DNA of 64,000 nucleotides from Clostridium tunisiense TJ. GTDB lineage: Bacteria; Bacillota; Clostridia; Clostridiales; Clostridiaceae. Both the position numbers and the translations under genes were made by a program. The stretch is taken from positions 186,001 through 250,000 of the forward strand of contig NZ_AMQH01000009.1 of NCBI RefSeq assembly GCF_000300195.1, written 5' to 3'. Shown here piece by piece: positions 34,375 through 44,614 of this stretch. The notes beneath the pieces are model-generated. The model made no database searches. It was not told where the DNA came from and saw only the letters and a list, made by a program, of their open reading frames with translations. Position 1 is the first letter of the stretch. Each line of letters begins with the position of its first letter.

Positions 34375-35597
34375 TGATAACCTTAATTAGATATGAACTA
34401 CTTAAACTATTTAAAAGGGTAAAAACTCTAGTAGTTGTTATAGCTTTTATGCTACTTACTGCGGTTTTAGCCTTTGGTCTTTATAAAGACTCTGAAGATA
34501 CGAAAAAATATAATAGTCCAGAGTTTCAAATTCAAAATATTGAAGAAAATATCAAGTTCAATGAAGAACAAAAAAATAATCTTCCCCCAGAAGTAAGAAA
34601 TGATGCCACAAAAAAGGAAGAATATCTGAAACACCTTGACGAAAACACTGTTGACTTAAAAGATCAGCTTTCTAAACTTAAAGCCTTAAGTGGAAAAGAA
34701 GTAGATTGGAAAGAAAACTTGAACACTAGAATAAAAGAACTTGAAACAACGCTAAAAGAAGATCAAAGTAATTCCAAGAAATTAAAAGGCGGTTGGGAGC
34801 AAGAACTTCAACAATTAAAATATTTGAAGGATAACAATATTAAACCTATGGAAGACTACGATTTCAATGCCTTTTCATATCTTGAAAAATTAATAGGTAT
34901 TTTAGGTCAGGTATTCTTAGTAATAGGTATTGCAATTTTTGCAGCAGATATGGTGTCTGGGGAATGCACTCCTCCAACGTTAAAGCTTTTACTAACTCAA
35001 CCTGTATCTAGAGGAAAAGTTATTTTCTCGAAGTTTATCGCAGTAACTTTAGCTGCTATAGGATTAATTATGTCTGTAGAAATAATTTCTTTTCTTGTGG
35101 TTGGTTTGATTTATGGTTTCGGAAACTCTTCTTATCCAGTTATGGTTGGAGCAAGATATGCCTTTGATCAATCTGTGTTTCTGCCAAATGGTGGCCATCC
35201 ACTAGCTCTTATAGCCGGTAGTTCTCAAATAATTCCTATGTGGAAATACACTATAGAACTATTATTGACCCAAGGACTATATATATTAGCATGTACGTCT
35301 TTCGTATTCCTTGTATCAGCACTATTCAAGAGTAGTATGGTATCCATGGGACTTGCTACTGTTTCTTTAATTGCCATGACTATTATTTTCAACCTAGTAG
35401 GTTTCCTTAAGAAATTTGCAATGTACGTATTTACATCTTATGTAGATATGGGTGCTGTAATTAAAGGAGACACTGCTTTAATGTTTAACAACCCTAGTTC
35501 CACCTTAGGATTAGCTGTAATGATATTCCTTGTATGGACATTAGTTTGCTACTTAATAACACACTTTGTGTTTACTAAGAAAGATATATTAATTTAA
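34374..35597 (+). CDS. ABC-2 type permease with large outer coiled-coil loop
   Basis: The 407-residue permease has a first span (about residues 18-36), then an outer domain of about 140 residues that is highly charged and predicted as coiled coil (for example NTRIKELETTLKEDQSNSKK), then five spans (from about 175) in the ABC-2 pattern with GECTPPTLKLLLTQPVSRGK. It pairs with the ATPase directly upstream. The substrate is unknown; peptide or antibiotic export is the usual role. Confidence 0.87.
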   Translation: MITLIRYELLKLFKRVKTLVVVIAFMLLTAVLAFGLYKDSEDTKKYNSPEFQIQNIEENIKFNEEQKNNLPPEVRNDATKKEEYLKHLDENTVDLKDQLSKLKALSGKEVDWKENLNTRIKELETTLKEDQSNSKKLKGGWEQELQQLKYLKDNNIKPMEDYDFNAFSYLEKLIGILGQVFLVIGIAIFAADMVSGECTPPTLKLLLTQPVSRGKVIFSKFIAVTLAAIGLIMSVEIISFLVVGLIYGFGNSSYPVMVGARYAFDQSVFLPNGGHPLALIAGSSQIIPMWKYTIELLLTQGLYILACTSFVFLVSALFKSSMVSMGLATVSLIAMTIIFNLVGFLKKFAMYVFTSYVDMGAVIKGDTALMFNNPSSTLGLAVMIFLVWTLVCYLITHFVFTKKDILI

Positions 35598-35661
35598 TAT
35601 TAAGCTGCTATTCAAAAGAATAAATCTTACCTCCTTTTTATTGAGATTATTCTTTCCTAAA

Positions 35662-35696
35662 AGGCCTTTAAGTTAAAAACTTAAAGGTCTCTTTTT
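35662..35696 (+). terminator. Intrinsic terminator of the ABC exporter
   Basis: AGGCCTTTAAGTT (35662-35674) pairs with AACTTAAAGGTCT (35678-35690) with one mismatch, then a T run. Confidence 0.85.
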
Positions 35697-35818
35697 AAGC
35701 CTTTCTATAGCTTTGTCCTCATTCTTCTTTTTATTGTCCACAAATTCTCTTAATTCCTCATATTTGTCCACTTCCTCTTATATATTAGTAACAGATATAA
35801 ATTTATGGGGGAGATTTT

Positions 35819-36889
35819 TTGGGAAGAGATATAAAACATGTTTTTCAAGTAGCCACAGTGTTTATTGGAACAATAGTAGGTGCTGGTCTCGCATCTGGTC
35901 AAGAAATAACTCAGTTCTTTTCAACCTATGGGTACATGAGCTTTTGGGGACTTCTTATTTGTGCAGTCTTTTATATGGTGTTTAGCTCTATAATGGTATC
36001 CATTAGTGTAAAATATAATTTGAATTCCTATACAGACTTTATAAATCTTGTTAGCCCAGGGTTCTTGGGAAAAATAACAGATTATTTAACTAGCTTTTTT
36101 TTAATTTCTGGAGCTGCCATTATCCTAGCCGGAAGTGGTGCTCTACTTTATCAGTACTTTAGACTTCCACGATATATTGGAATCTTAATTATGGTAGTGG
36201 TAGCCTTAGTTACCTTGCTTAATGATACAAAAGGACTTATAGCCATTAACTCCTTTATAGTTCCTTCTCTTACAACAATTATAATTACAGTATTTGTACT
36301 ATATCTTGTTTATTCTAAAGGAACAATGTCACTAGAGTATTTAAAGGGAGTACCTGTGCATAAAACAATTTTAGTTCCTAATCAATGGATAATTTCATCC
36401 TTTTTATATGCCGGCTTTAATATGTTATTTTCCAGTGGTGTTATAGTTCCGCTAACAAAGGAAATGAAAAAGAAGAGAGTTATAATCACTGGACTTATAA
36501 TTGGTGCCCTTACTTTAACACTTCTTGCAGGGTTAATTAATTCTATGCTACTTGTAAACATACCAAGTATATTTAAATATGAAATTCCGTTGCTTCATGT
36601 AGCAAGTAGATTCGGTCCACTGATTCAAGTGCTTCTGCTTATAGTAATCTGGTGTGAAATGTTTTCAACTGAGGTTTCAAATATTTATAGTGTAGGAAAA
36701 ACCCTTGAAAACAAATATAAAATTCCTTATAAAAAGGGCATTTTTTTAGTATTATTAATAGCTATCCCTGTATCTCAAATAGGATTTAAAACCTTAATAA
36801 CTTATCTTTATCCTGGCTTTGGGATCATTAGTTTAATTTTTTCTGTGCAATGTGTTATGTTCTACTTGAAGATGAAAAAAACTAGATAG
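35819..36889 (+). CDS. YkvI-like membrane transporter
   Basis: The 356-residue protein has ten predicted spans and the LeuT-superfamily-like start VFIGTIVGAGLASGQEITQF. This matches the YkvI family of uncharacterised amino-acid-transporter-like proteins. The start is a TTG with GGGGGAG about 7 bases upstream. It is monocistronic, with a terminator after it. No substrate can be read from the sequence. Confidence 0.82.
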   Translation: MGRDIKHVFQVATVFIGTIVGAGLASGQEITQFFSTYGYMSFWGLLICAVFYMVFSSIMVSISVKYNLNSYTDFINLVSPGFLGKITDYLTSFFLISGAAIILAGSGALLYQYFRLPRYIGILIMVVVALVTLLNDTKGLIAINSFIVPSLTTIIITVFVLYLVYSKGTMSLEYLKGVPVHKTILVPNQWIISSFLYAGFNMLFSSGVIVPLTKEMKKKRVIITGLIIGALTLTLLAGLINSMLLVNIPSIFKYEIPLLHVASRFGPLIQVLLLIVIWCEMFSTEVSNIYSVGKTLENKYKIPYKKGIFLVLLIAIPVSQIGFKTLITYLYPGFGIISLIFSVQCVMFYLKMKKTR

Positions 36890-36926
36890 AGTCTATATCA
36901 AATTATATACTTAAATATATATAAAG

Positions 36927-36960
36927 TCCTCCGAAGAAAAACTCCTCGGAGGATTTATTT
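36927..36960 (+). terminator. Intrinsic terminator after the YkvI-like gene
   Basis: TCCTCCGA (36927-36934) pairs perfectly with TCGGAGGA (36946-36953), followed by TTTATTTTT. Confidence 0.85.
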
Positions 36961-37049
36961 TTAAGCGTTTTTGTGTTTATAATCTTATTTTTAAGTTGAA
37001 ACCTAAAGATTTTTATAGTTTTATAGTTATTGGTAAAGTCCTTTTTATT

Positions 37050-37526
37050 TTATAATTTATTTTTTAAATTCCAATGTACAACATTTTTTCTAAGTTCTTC
37101 AATTTCAATTCTAATTGCTTTAACTACCCTAGTATATAGAAAGTAGAACATTCCAGCTAGTATCAAGTATTTAGCTAAATATTGAAAACTACTTTGAATC
37201 CGACTTAATAAAATATCCCTATAAGCATTTGCATTTTCCCCTACTATCCCAATTGCTTCTAACCCTACTCTTCCTATTGTTTCTAATTCATCAATGGCAT
37301 ATCCGTTATATAAGGCTGTAATAGCTGAACTACCTGATAAGTATACTACAGCTATTGCAAAAATATATAATCCAATATTCCTCCACACTTTTTCACTACT
37401 GCAGTGATTAATAAAAGCATTTTTAAAAAGCTTCACTACAATAAGACCGAATACTATTAATGCTATTATGATTAGTAAAGTGTTACAAATCTTTAGTAAA
37501 AGATAATTTTCCCAAATGCCAGACAT
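37050..37526 (-). CDS. Membrane protein, paralogue A flanking the SASP gene
   Basis: The 158-residue product has three hydrophobic spans (about residues 12-32, 50-70, 115-135) and opens M-S-G-I-W-E-N, ending V-V-H-W-N-L-K-N-K-L. The same first and last motifs occur in the 150-residue protein at 38126-38578. The two genes lie on the same strand on either side of the SASP gene. I do not recognise the family. The ribosome site GGGGGTAAGTTT is good. Confidence 0.65.
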   Translation of the reverse strand: MSGIWENYLLLKICNTLLIIIALIVFGLIVVKLFKNAFINHCSSEKVWRNIGLYIFAIAVVYLSGSSAITALYNGYAIDELETIGRVGLEAIGIVGENANAYRDILLSRIQSSFQYLAKYLILAGMFYFLYTRVVKAIRIEIEELRKNVVHWNLKNKL

Positions 37527-37863
37527 AAACTTACCCCCCTATTTTATACCCTTATAAGATTATGAGTTATGTAAAAAACTCTATTTATATTACCATTATA
37601 CCATATTCTTACATAACTACAATAAAGTTGACAGAATATATTGAATTTTTTTGTTACATTATTTTGGTTTGCTTTCCATAAGGTTCATAGTTTAAATGAT
37701 AGATATTCGCATATAATAATAACACTTAGTTACAAAGAACTAAAGTTAATATTTGATTATAACTAAATGTACCTTGGTTCTCCAGAGCTTTTGAGTAGGG
37801 ATAAAACTATTTCTATCATTAGCTTATAACTAAGAAATTTATACAATAAAGGAGGAATTTAAT
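37527..37863. other. Divergent intergenic region before the SASP gene
   Basis: 337 bases. It must hold the promoter of the SASP gene, expected to be SigG-dependent. A TGAGTA (37796) followed by CATTAG is a weak partial match only. Confidence 0.35.
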
Positions 37864-38058
37864 ATGTCAAACAGAAGCAATAGAGTATTAGTTCCAGAGG
37901 CTAGAGAAGGATTAAACAGATTCAAAATGGAAGCTGCGAAAGAAGTAGGAGTAAACTTAAAAGATGGTTACAATGGAGACCTAACTTCTAGAGAAGCAGG
38001 TTCAATAGGCGGACAAATGGTTAAAAGAATGGTTGAAGCTTACGAAAAAAACCTATAA
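37864..38058 (+). CDS. Alpha/beta-type small acid-soluble spore protein
   Basis: The 64-residue protein coats and protects DNA in the dormant spore and is degraded by the GPR protease on germination. It has the N-terminal RFKMEAAKEVGV region with the GPR-site pattern (E-x-A-x-E-x-G) and the C-terminal LTSREAGSIGGQMVKRMVEA block typical of the family. The ribosome site AAAGGAGGAATTTAAT is strong. It has its own terminator. Expression in the forespore is inferred from the family. Confidence 0.95.
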   Translation: MSNRSNRVLVPEAREGLNRFKMEAAKEVGVNLKDGYNGDLTSREAGSIGGQMVKRMVEAYEKNL

Positions 38059-38068
38059 TTTAAAACAT

Positions 38069-38099
38069 TACCCCCTGAGGAAACTTTCCCCTGGGGGTA
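38069..38099 (+). terminator. Terminator of the SASP gene
   Basis: TACCCCC (38069-38075) pairs with GGGGGTA (38093-38099), with the inner GAGGAAA/TTTCCCC partly pairing. Followed by TTATATT. Confidence 0.75.
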
Positions 38100-38125
38100 T
38101 TATATTGGCACTTTCAAATGCCTTA

Positions 38126-38578
38126 TTAAAATTTATTTTTAAGATTCCAATGCACTACCTTTTCCCTTAACCTCTCAATTTCAAGATTTATTGACTTAGC
38201 TACTCTTGTATAGAGGAAGTAAACAACTCCTAATTGAATTAACTTATTAATAGTATATTGAAAATTTCCTTGAACTTGCTTTATAAACATTACCTTATAT
38301 GAAGCTCCTTTTTCCAAGGCCTCTATTGCTCCTTGTAATTCTAGAATAATATATCCATTACCTATGGCTGATATTAATGCTACTCCTGAAAGATAAACTA
38401 TAGAAAATCCACAAATATATAAAGCGATATTTTTCCAGACACTTTCACTGCTAGAATGATTCCCAAGAAGGCTTTTAAAAAACTTCACTATAATAGAGAG
38501 AAATGTAACTAAAGCTATTATAATAAAAATAGAGTTCCCGATTCTAAGTAAAAAGCAATTTTCCCATATACCTGACAT
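38126..38578 (-). CDS. Membrane protein, paralogue B flanking the SASP gene
   Basis: The 150-residue product shares with the gene at 37050 the start M-S-G-I-W-E-N, the S-S-x-x-V-W-[RK]-N-I-x-L-Y-I segment, the Y-F-L-Y-T-R-V motif and the end V-V-H-W-N-L-K-N-K. It has three spans. The middle region (residues 70-100) differs between the two. AGGAGGATACTAT precedes the ATG. The function is unknown; location near SASP hints at a sporulation link, but this is only inference. Confidence 0.65.
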   Translation of the reverse strand: MSGIWENCFLLRIGNSIFIIIALVTFLSIIVKFFKSLLGNHSSSESVWKNIALYICGFSIVYLSGVALISAIGNGYIILELQGAIEALEKGASYKVMFIKQVQGNFQYTINKLIQLGVVYFLYTRVAKSINLEIERLREKVVHWNLKNKF

Positions 38579-38919
38579 ATAGTATCCTCCTATTAGATTG
38601 TTACCAATACTGTGGCCTTATGTAAAAATATAACTTAATACTAATATACTATTATTTCCTTAGATTATGTTTCCGCTTTTGGCTTTTTTGTGAATTAATG
38701 TACTAAAATCTACAGCACCCAACCTTCAGGATCTTTATTAAATCCTATGCTATAATATATAATTTTCCTTATGCTAAAGATATGTTATTATAATACCAAA
38801 CCAATTTACCTATTGCTTATAAAGTATTAGGTAGTGAATTTATCATGGTTAATAATAGCTATATTATTAACAGTTTATTAGTCATTAATTATAAAGATAA
38901 AAAAGGAGAAAACTTATAA
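38579..38919. other. Divergent intergenic region
   Basis: 340 AT-rich bases, no supported frame or strong hairpin. Confidence 0.4.
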
Positions 38920-39834
38920 ATGCCTAACAATATAATCTTAGACAACTTAAACTATTGCAATATATGTCCTAGAAATTGTAATGCTAATAGAACTTCTCCA
39001 AACCTTGGAGTTTGCAAAAGTTCCCTTACCTTAAAAATTGCTAAAGCCTACCCTCATATGTGGGAAGAACCATGTATTTCTGGTGAAAAAGGTTCTGGAA
39101 CTGTCTTTTTTTCTAATTGCAATTTAAGCTGTGTGTTTTGCCAAAACCATGAAATAAGTCATGAGGCTAAGGGTAAGGAAATTACTACCCAAAGACTTAG
39201 TGAAATTTTTCTTGAGCTTGAGGAAAGAGGCTGCCACAACATCAACTTGGTTAATCCTTCTCACTATGCTCTTCAAATTATAGAAGGGATAAACCTATCT
39301 AGAAAATTCGGATTAAAAATCCCTATTGTTTATAACTCTAATGGTTATGAAAAAGTGGAAACTATCAAAGCCTTAGAAGGCTATATTCAAATTTATATCC
39401 CAGATTTAAAATATTTTAATGATAAGTATGCAATAAAGTATTCAAAGGCTCCAAACTACTTTAATATAGCCTCAAAGGCCATAGAGGAAATGGCAACCCA
39501 AATAGGAGAGCCACAATTTGATGAAAATGGTATGATGAAAAAAGGGGTTATAGTAAGACATTTGATGCTTCCAGGTCTATTATTTGACTCAAAAAAAGTA
39601 GTGGATTACATTTATAAAACCTTTGGTGATTCTGTATACTTAAGTCTAATGAATCAGTACACTCCTATGTATGGTGCTAAAGATTTTCCTGAAATTAATA
39701 GGACTTTAAATCCAAAGCATTATGATAGCTTAATTGATTGCTGTTTAGAGCTTGGATATAAAAATGCCTTTATACAAGAAAGTGGTACTTCCTCAGAAGT
39801 TTATGTGCCAGACTTTAACTTAAGTGGTGTATAG
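38920..39834 (+). CDS. Radical SAM protein, PflA-like
   Basis: The 304-residue protein has an N-terminal cysteine cluster (C-N-I-C-P-R-N-C, then V-C) and the radical SAM motif CxxxCxxC in S-N-C-N-L-S-C-V-F-C-Q-N near residue 67. It resembles the pyruvate formate-lyase activating enzyme-like group (YgiQ/PflX type). No glycyl radical enzyme gene is near, so the target is unknown. GGAG precedes the ATG by about 9 bases. It is monocistronic. Confidence 0.87.
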   Translation: MPNNIILDNLNYCNICPRNCNANRTSPNLGVCKSSLTLKIAKAYPHMWEEPCISGEKGSGTVFFSNCNLSCVFCQNHEISHEAKGKEITTQRLSEIFLELEERGCHNINLVNPSHYALQIIEGINLSRKFGLKIPIVYNSNGYEKVETIKALEGYIQIYIPDLKYFNDKYAIKYSKAPNYFNIASKAIEEMATQIGEPQFDENGMMKKGVIVRHLMLPGLLFDSKKVVDYIYKTFGDSVYLSLMNQYTPMYGAKDFPEINRTLNPKHYDSLIDCCLELGYKNAFIQESGTSSEVYVPDFNLSGV

Positions 39835-39965
39835 TTTTAAATCTTTCGGAAACATTTTACACTAAGTCCTTATTTATTTTACTTCCGAGAAAATTATTAA
39901 AAAACTAATTAGTTCCTATACAATTGTATTTAAACCTTTATTCTCTATGCTTATTTTAAGTAAGC

Positions 39966-40001
39966 AAAGCTCTCCAGAAAAATTTTCTCTGGAGAGCTTT
40001 T
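39966..40001. terminator. Bidirectional intrinsic terminator
   Basis: AAAGCTCTCCAG (39966-39977) pairs perfectly with CTGGAGAGCTTT (39989-40000). It ends both the radical SAM gene and the convergent H-NOX receptor gene. Confidence 0.93.
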
Positions 40002-40003
40002 AA

Positions 40004-41803
40004 TTAAAATTTATATTTATCTAAGTCCTCTTTAAAGTACTGAGCAATCTTTTTAAACTCATTAACTGACTGAATTAAATGTCTAATTTCCTCTGTGTAA
40101 GAACTTACATTTGCACTTACTTCTTCTGTAGAAGCTGAGTTCTCTTCTGCTATAGCAGCAAGAGATTCTATAGTTTCATACATTGTAGCAATAGACTTAG
40201 CTTCTTTATCTAAATCATTTATAGTTTCAATCATAGATTTAGAAACTGTTCTTACAGACATAGTGGATTCATAGCTTACTTTTCTAATTTCTTCTAAGCC
40301 TTTAGTTTCATGTTGAAGAGTATCATATTGTTCTTCAATGTTATCTACTAAACCATCAATATCTTGCACAAACTGTACTAGGTTTGAATTAATTTCTTCT
40401 ACAGCCTTCTTAGTTTGCTCTGCAAGTTTTCTTACTTCCTCAGCAACTACAGCAAAGCCTCTGCCCTGCTCACCAGCTCTTGCAGCCTCTATTGAAGCAT
40501 TTAATGCTAGCAGATTTGTTTGATCAGAAATTTGGGCAACTATAGAAACTATGTTAGTTATGTCTTTAGCCTTATCCCCAAGTTGGACGCCTTTAACCTT
40601 AACTTCTTGGAAATTGTTTAAAGTTTTTTCTATATTGTTACTTACAGACTCAACTTTATCAAAGCTTGAATTGATTTTTTCAATAGTTCCTTCTAACTCT
40701 TCTTTATTATTGTTTTCACTATCTACAATAACTTTAAGGGCATTTATATTATCATTTAAGATAGACGCTGCTTGTTCTGTATTTTGAGCTTGATCTACAG
40801 AGGTGCTAGCCACTTGCTCCACTACCTGAGAAATTTCATTAGAAGTCTTGTCCATATTATCTGAAATCTTTCCAAGTTTCTCAGAGAAGTCTCTCATTTC
40901 CTCGGTAATACCATTAAATACCACAAAATCAGAACTCATGCTCTTCATATGAGTTTTAATACTTGTGAAAATATCTTCAAAGATATCCTTTGTAATTATA
41001 TCTCTATCTTCAAAGAATATATTATTATTTAGTTTATCCCCTAATCTTACTAAGTCCTTTGTTGGCTTAAGCAGTAATCCTACTCCAACCAAAGTAGCTA
41101 TTGAGGATACTCCTGTTAAAATCAGTGCTTTAACTATATTATCAACTCCTAGAACACCTAAAGAAGTCAATAAGGTTACTAAAAAAGTGACTACGGTAGC
41201 CTTTCCTGCTATAGATTTAATGAAACCTAAGGATGTTATTTTGTTAAATAAGTAAGATTTCTTTTGATAAATATCCTCACTAAAGGTTATTTTAATTTCC
41301 ATAGAGTCCTCATTTTTCTTCTCTATGTTATATTCATACTTTTCATTAAAGTATGCAAAACTCCCCTCCAGCATTCCTAAGAAATAATCGAACATTCCTC
41401 TCTTAGACTGGTATTTCATCACCGCTTCTCTTGAAGACACAGGCTTAATATCTACCACTGGAGGCTTTGCTCCAGGAATTTTTTGTGTCATAACAGTATG
41501 TATATCATAAAGGGATTTTAAAAATCCATATGTTCTTTCGTGTTTAAAAAACACTGGATAAACCTTAGCAAAGGAGTTAATATTATCATTACCAATGGCT
41601 CTCCATAGCTGTTCTGTGCTAACATTTTGACTAGATGACATCTTCTCCATAAATCTTTTTATATCGCTATCATTTACATCTTCTACTGGAGAAAATACTC
41701 TTCCACTTCCCCAACCAACATATTCCATGGTGCTATCCACACTGGAATCTCCATACAGTTTTCTACAAGTTTGCATCCAAACGGACACTACTGTTCCTTT
41801 CAT
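40004..41803 (-). CDS. H-NOX heme sensor fused to chemoreceptor
   Basis: The 599-residue protein has an H-NOX heme domain (about residues 1-180), two membrane spans (about 205-250) and a full MCP signalling domain (from about 330; hairpin tip [20 protein letters not shown]). Heme residues sit at the canonical positions: His102 (in Y-D-I-H-T), and Tyr131-x-Ser133-x-Arg135. The distal pocket has Trp9, Asn74 and Tyr140, the set that lets the Thermoanaerobacter H-NOX bind oxygen. It should therefore steer movement by oxygen or nitric oxide. GAGGGGATAAAG precedes the ATG. No che genes are adjacent. Confidence 0.95.
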   Translation of the reverse strand: MKGTVVSVWMQTCRKLYGDSSVDSTMEYVGWGSGRVFSPVEDVNDSDIKRFMEKMSSSQNVSTEQLWRAIGNDNINSFAKVYPVFFKHERTYGFLKSLYDIHTVMTQKIPGAKPPVVDIKPVSSREAVMKYQSKRGMFDYFLGMLEGSFAYFNEKYEYNIEKKNEDSMEIKITFSEDIYQKKSYLFNKITSLGFIKSIAGKATVVTFLVTLLTSLGVLGVDNIVKALILTGVSSIATLVGVGLLLKPTKDLVRLGDKLNNNIFFEDRDIITKDIFEDIFTSIKTHMKSMSSDFVVFNGITEEMRDFSEKLGKISDNMDKTSNEISQVVEQVASTSVDQAQNTEQAASILNDNINALKVIVDSENNNKEELEGTIEKINSSFDKVESVSNNIEKTLNNFQEVKVKGVQLGDKAKDITNIVSIVAQISDQTNLLALNASIEAARAGEQGRGFAVVAEEVRKLAEQTKKAVEEINSNLVQFVQDIDGLVDNIEEQYDTLQHETKGLEEIRKVSYESTMSVRTVSKSMIETINDLDKEAKSIATMYETIESLAAIAEENSASTEEVSANVSSYTEEIRHLIQSVNEFKKIAQYFKEDLDKYKF

Positions 41804-42126
41804 CTTTATCCCCTCATTTCATTAATTAAAAATTTCTGTTTAATACTTATTAGTAAGTAATCTTATAGTTTGAAAACATTCCTTAAACATAAGTTCATTG
41901 TTCAATTAAATTAATAACTTTAAATAAATAAAATTAATCAATAATCAATTGTAAATAATAATAATAATTATTACTCAATAATATAGTATCAAAACTTTCC
42001 ACTATTGTATATTATTTATTTAAAATAAAATTACTTGTAAACTAAGTTATCTAGCACCTAAAAAACTTAGGGAAGACTTAAGCTTTGAATCTTATCTGCA
42101 TTAATTGTTCCAAATACTAGGCTTAC
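41804..42126. other. Intergenic stretch
   Basis: Very AT-rich (long runs of AAT/ATT). It holds the H-NOX receptor promoter, not assigned, and the 3' end of the sensor kinase transcript. No clear hairpin. Confidence 0.4.
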
Positions 42127-43620
42127 TTAAGCTTCTCTATCCATAGAAAAATAAAACATGACTCCTTGTTCAGTATTTTTAACTCCATAGGTTCCTTTAT
42201 GCAACTCTATAATTTTTTTAACTATAGATAACCCAAGACCAGTGCCCCCAAATTTTCGGCTTCTTGATTTATCTCCTTTATAAAACTTATCCCAAATCTT
42301 ACTTAGAGCCTCTTCTTCAATATGTCCCCCACTATTTTCAAAATACACAAAGCCTTTTTCCTGTTGCACCTTTGTACTTATCCAAATATGCCCTCCTATA
42401 TTTGTATGTCTTATAGCATTGGTTAAAAAATTTGTAACTACTTGCTCTAATTTAAAACAATCACCCTTTAATTTTAAGTTATCTGCTAAATCCATATGAA
42501 CATCTATGTTTTTTTCTAGAATTGAAGGCATTAATCTTCTTATAGTACCCTCTATAATTTGTCCAATATCACAGATGTCCGTTTTTAAAATTATATTTTC
42601 ACTCTCAAGGGTAGATAGCTCTAGCATATCCTTCACTAAATTACCCATTTTATCGGACTCACTGATAATTACATCCAGGGAGTAATCCATTTCTTCCTTA
42701 GAAAACATATCATCCTTAATGCCCTCTGCATAACCCTTAATCAAAGTAATAGGTGTTTTTAATTCATGGGATACGTCAGCAATGAACTCTTTCCTCATGG
42801 TCTCTAGCTTTCTCTCTTTATCAATATCTCTTCTTAGTTTTGTGTTAGCACTTTGAAGCGAATTTAAAGAAAGTTGAAGTTCTGAAGATAGAAAATTAAG
42901 GGAGTTTGCAAGACTTCCTATTTCATCTTCTGAATCCACTAGGCACTTTTCACTAAAATCTAAGTGAGCCATTTTCATTGCCACCTTATTAATTCTTTTA
43001 AGAGGCCTAGTTATCATTCTAGTGAAAACTAACGATAAAAATACTATTACCACTATTGCTGCTATATAAAAGTACTTATAAAATATTTCGATAACTCCTA
43101 CCGCTTCCTTTATAGATTGCATAGAAGTAAATCCTAGAACTATCTGGGAATCTTGTATTATTACTGAAACTAAACTTTTTGTATCAGTTTTTTGGTCCGT
43201 TACTCCAAAAGTAATTTTACCTTTATTACTTAACTCTTGTTGTAATTCACTATTATACTTAAATTCATTTACAATGTTTCTAACCATTGTTTGCTTATCA
43301 GTATCTATTTTCTTGTGTCCTGTATTAAACACTATGGTAATGTTATTTTCGGTATCAACTATAGCCATAAAAGTATTGTATTTATCTTCATATTCCTTCA
43401 TGGCTATTAAAATTTCTTCTTCACTTTTAGCCATGGCTAAGGTTTGCTTAAATTTGCCCACATTAGCTTCAATATCCGCCTTTTTCTTGTTATAGTACAT
43501 TTTTTCAAAAAACACTCTCTGAGTTATAAGGGTAAATGCTAAAAAAGAGATAAATATAATTATGGTTATAAAAAATAACTTCCTTGTTATGCTATTCTTA
43601 ACTGTAATTTCTGGCCTCAT
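42127..43620 (-). CDS. Sensor histidine kinase
   Basis: The 497-residue kinase has a span at about 13-31, an outer sensor domain, a second span (about 187-208), HAMP (about 210-262), a coiled coil, HisKA (His in V-S-H-E-L-K-T-P-I-T, about residue 285) and HATPase (N box N-A-I-R-H-T, G boxes GGTGLGLSIV). The start overlaps the end of the response regulator gene by 4 bases (ATGA), so it is the partner of that regulator. The signal is unknown. Confidence 0.92.
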   Translation of the reverse strand: MRPEITVKNSITRKLFFITIIIFISFLAFTLITQRVFFEKMYYNKKKADIEANVGKFKQTLAMAKSEEEILIAMKEYEDKYNTFMAIVDTENNITIVFNTGHKKIDTDKQTMVRNIVNEFKYNSELQQELSNKGKITFGVTDQKTDTKSLVSVIIQDSQIVLGFTSMQSIKEAVGVIEIFYKYFYIAAIVVIVFLSLVFTRMITRPLKRINKVAMKMAHLDFSEKCLVDSEDEIGSLANSLNFLSSELQLSLNSLQSANTKLRRDIDKERKLETMRKEFIADVSHELKTPITLIKGYAEGIKDDMFSKEEMDYSLDVIISESDKMGNLVKDMLELSTLESENIILKTDICDIGQIIEGTIRRLMPSILEKNIDVHMDLADNLKLKGDCFKLEQVVTNFLTNAIRHTNIGGHIWISTKVQQEKGFVYFENSGGHIEEEALSKIWDKFYKGDKSRSRKFGGTGLGLSIVKKIIELHKGTYGVKNTEQGVMFYFSMDREA

Positions 43621-44315
43621 ATTTCACCGTCCCCTTGGAACTTATACCCAAACCCTCTCACAGTAGTAATTAAATTGGCACTTTCCTTTAACTTTTCTCT
43701 TAGTCTTTTCACTGTGGTATCTACTACTCTTAAATCACCCTCAAAGTCGTATCCCCAAATGGCGGTTAAAATTTGCTCCCTTGTTAGTACTATGCCTTTA
43801 TTGTTTACAAAGTAAATAAGAAGAGAGAATTCCGTCGGTGATAAGTTAAGTTCTTCCTTATTCAAAACCACTTTGTGAGCCTTTTCACTAATGTATAAAC
43901 TGCCAAAGACTAAACCCTCTAAGTTCTTATGTTGATCCTTACCTTCGTTTCCATAAATCCTCTTGATTTGTGCCTTAACTTTAGCAACCAAGACCTTAGG
44001 ACTAAAAGGTTTAGTTTCATAATTATCTGCTCCAAACCCAAGAGCAAAAAGCTTATCTTCATCTTCCGCCCTAGCACTGAGCATCATTACTGGAACATTG
44101 CTATCTTTTCTTAAGATTTTTAAAGTTTCGAAGCCATCCATTACTGGCATCATTATGTCCATCACTACAAAATCTATTTGATTACTCTTAACTATATTTA
44201 AGGCTTCTACTCCATTATCTGCCTGATAAATCTCAAAGCCTTCTTTTCTTAAGTACACAGCTAAAAGATTTCTTATATTATCTTCATCATCCACAATCAA
44301 AATTGACTTATTCAA
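43617..44315 (-). CDS. OmpR-family response regulator
   Basis: The protein of about 232 residues has a receiver domain (acidic D-D-E, phospho-Asp in V-V-M-D-I-M-M-P, Lys replaced by E-T-K-P) and an OmpR winged helix (LSPTEFSLLIYFVNNKGIVL, then TVRGFGYKF). It is a transcription regulator paired with the kinase that follows. Two starts are possible: GTG at 44324 and TTG at 44315. The TTG is chosen because AGAGGTG lies 6 bases before it, but this is not certain. Confidence 0.92.
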   Translation of the reverse strand: MNKSILIVDDEDNIRNLLAVYLRKEGFEIYQADNGVEALNIVKSNQIDFVVMDIMMPVMDGFETLKILRKDSNVPVMMLSARAEDEDKLFALGFGADNYETKPFSPKVLVAKVKAQIKRIYGNEGKDQHKNLEGLVFGSLYISEKAHKVVLNKEELNLSPTEFSLLIYFVNNKGIVLTREQILTAIWGYDFEGDLRVVDTTVKRLREKLKESANLITTVRGFGYKFQGDGEI

Positions 44316-44558
44316 TAAACTCACCTCTCCTATTATAATTAATATAAATTAATGAGTACTTTATCCATTTCCTTATATTGCCCACCATGTCTCCTAACAT
44401 TTATACATCAATGTATTTTAAAATTATTATATAATTTTTAGCTAAATATTTTCACTTATAATTATAGACTATTTTTATGTCATATTCGTGTTAATTAATA
44501 AAATTATATTTCGAAATCCTCATTTCCCCTATTAGCTCATAATTATCTAAAAATTAAA

Positions 44559-44584
44559 TACTCCAAAGGTATACCTATGGAGTA
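44559..44584. terminator. Terminator after the triple-dead Csp gene
   Basis: TACTCCA-AAGGTATACCTA-TGGAGTA is a palindrome; on the minus strand it is followed by TTTAATTTTT. Confidence 0.7.
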
Positions 44585-44614
44585 CTTATGATAAATTATT
44601 AAATCGGACTTGTC

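Noticed and set aside
35713..35985. 90-codon frame overlapping the start of the YkvI-like gene
   Set aside because: It is in another frame of a well-supported transporter gene and is Ser/Leu-rich noise.
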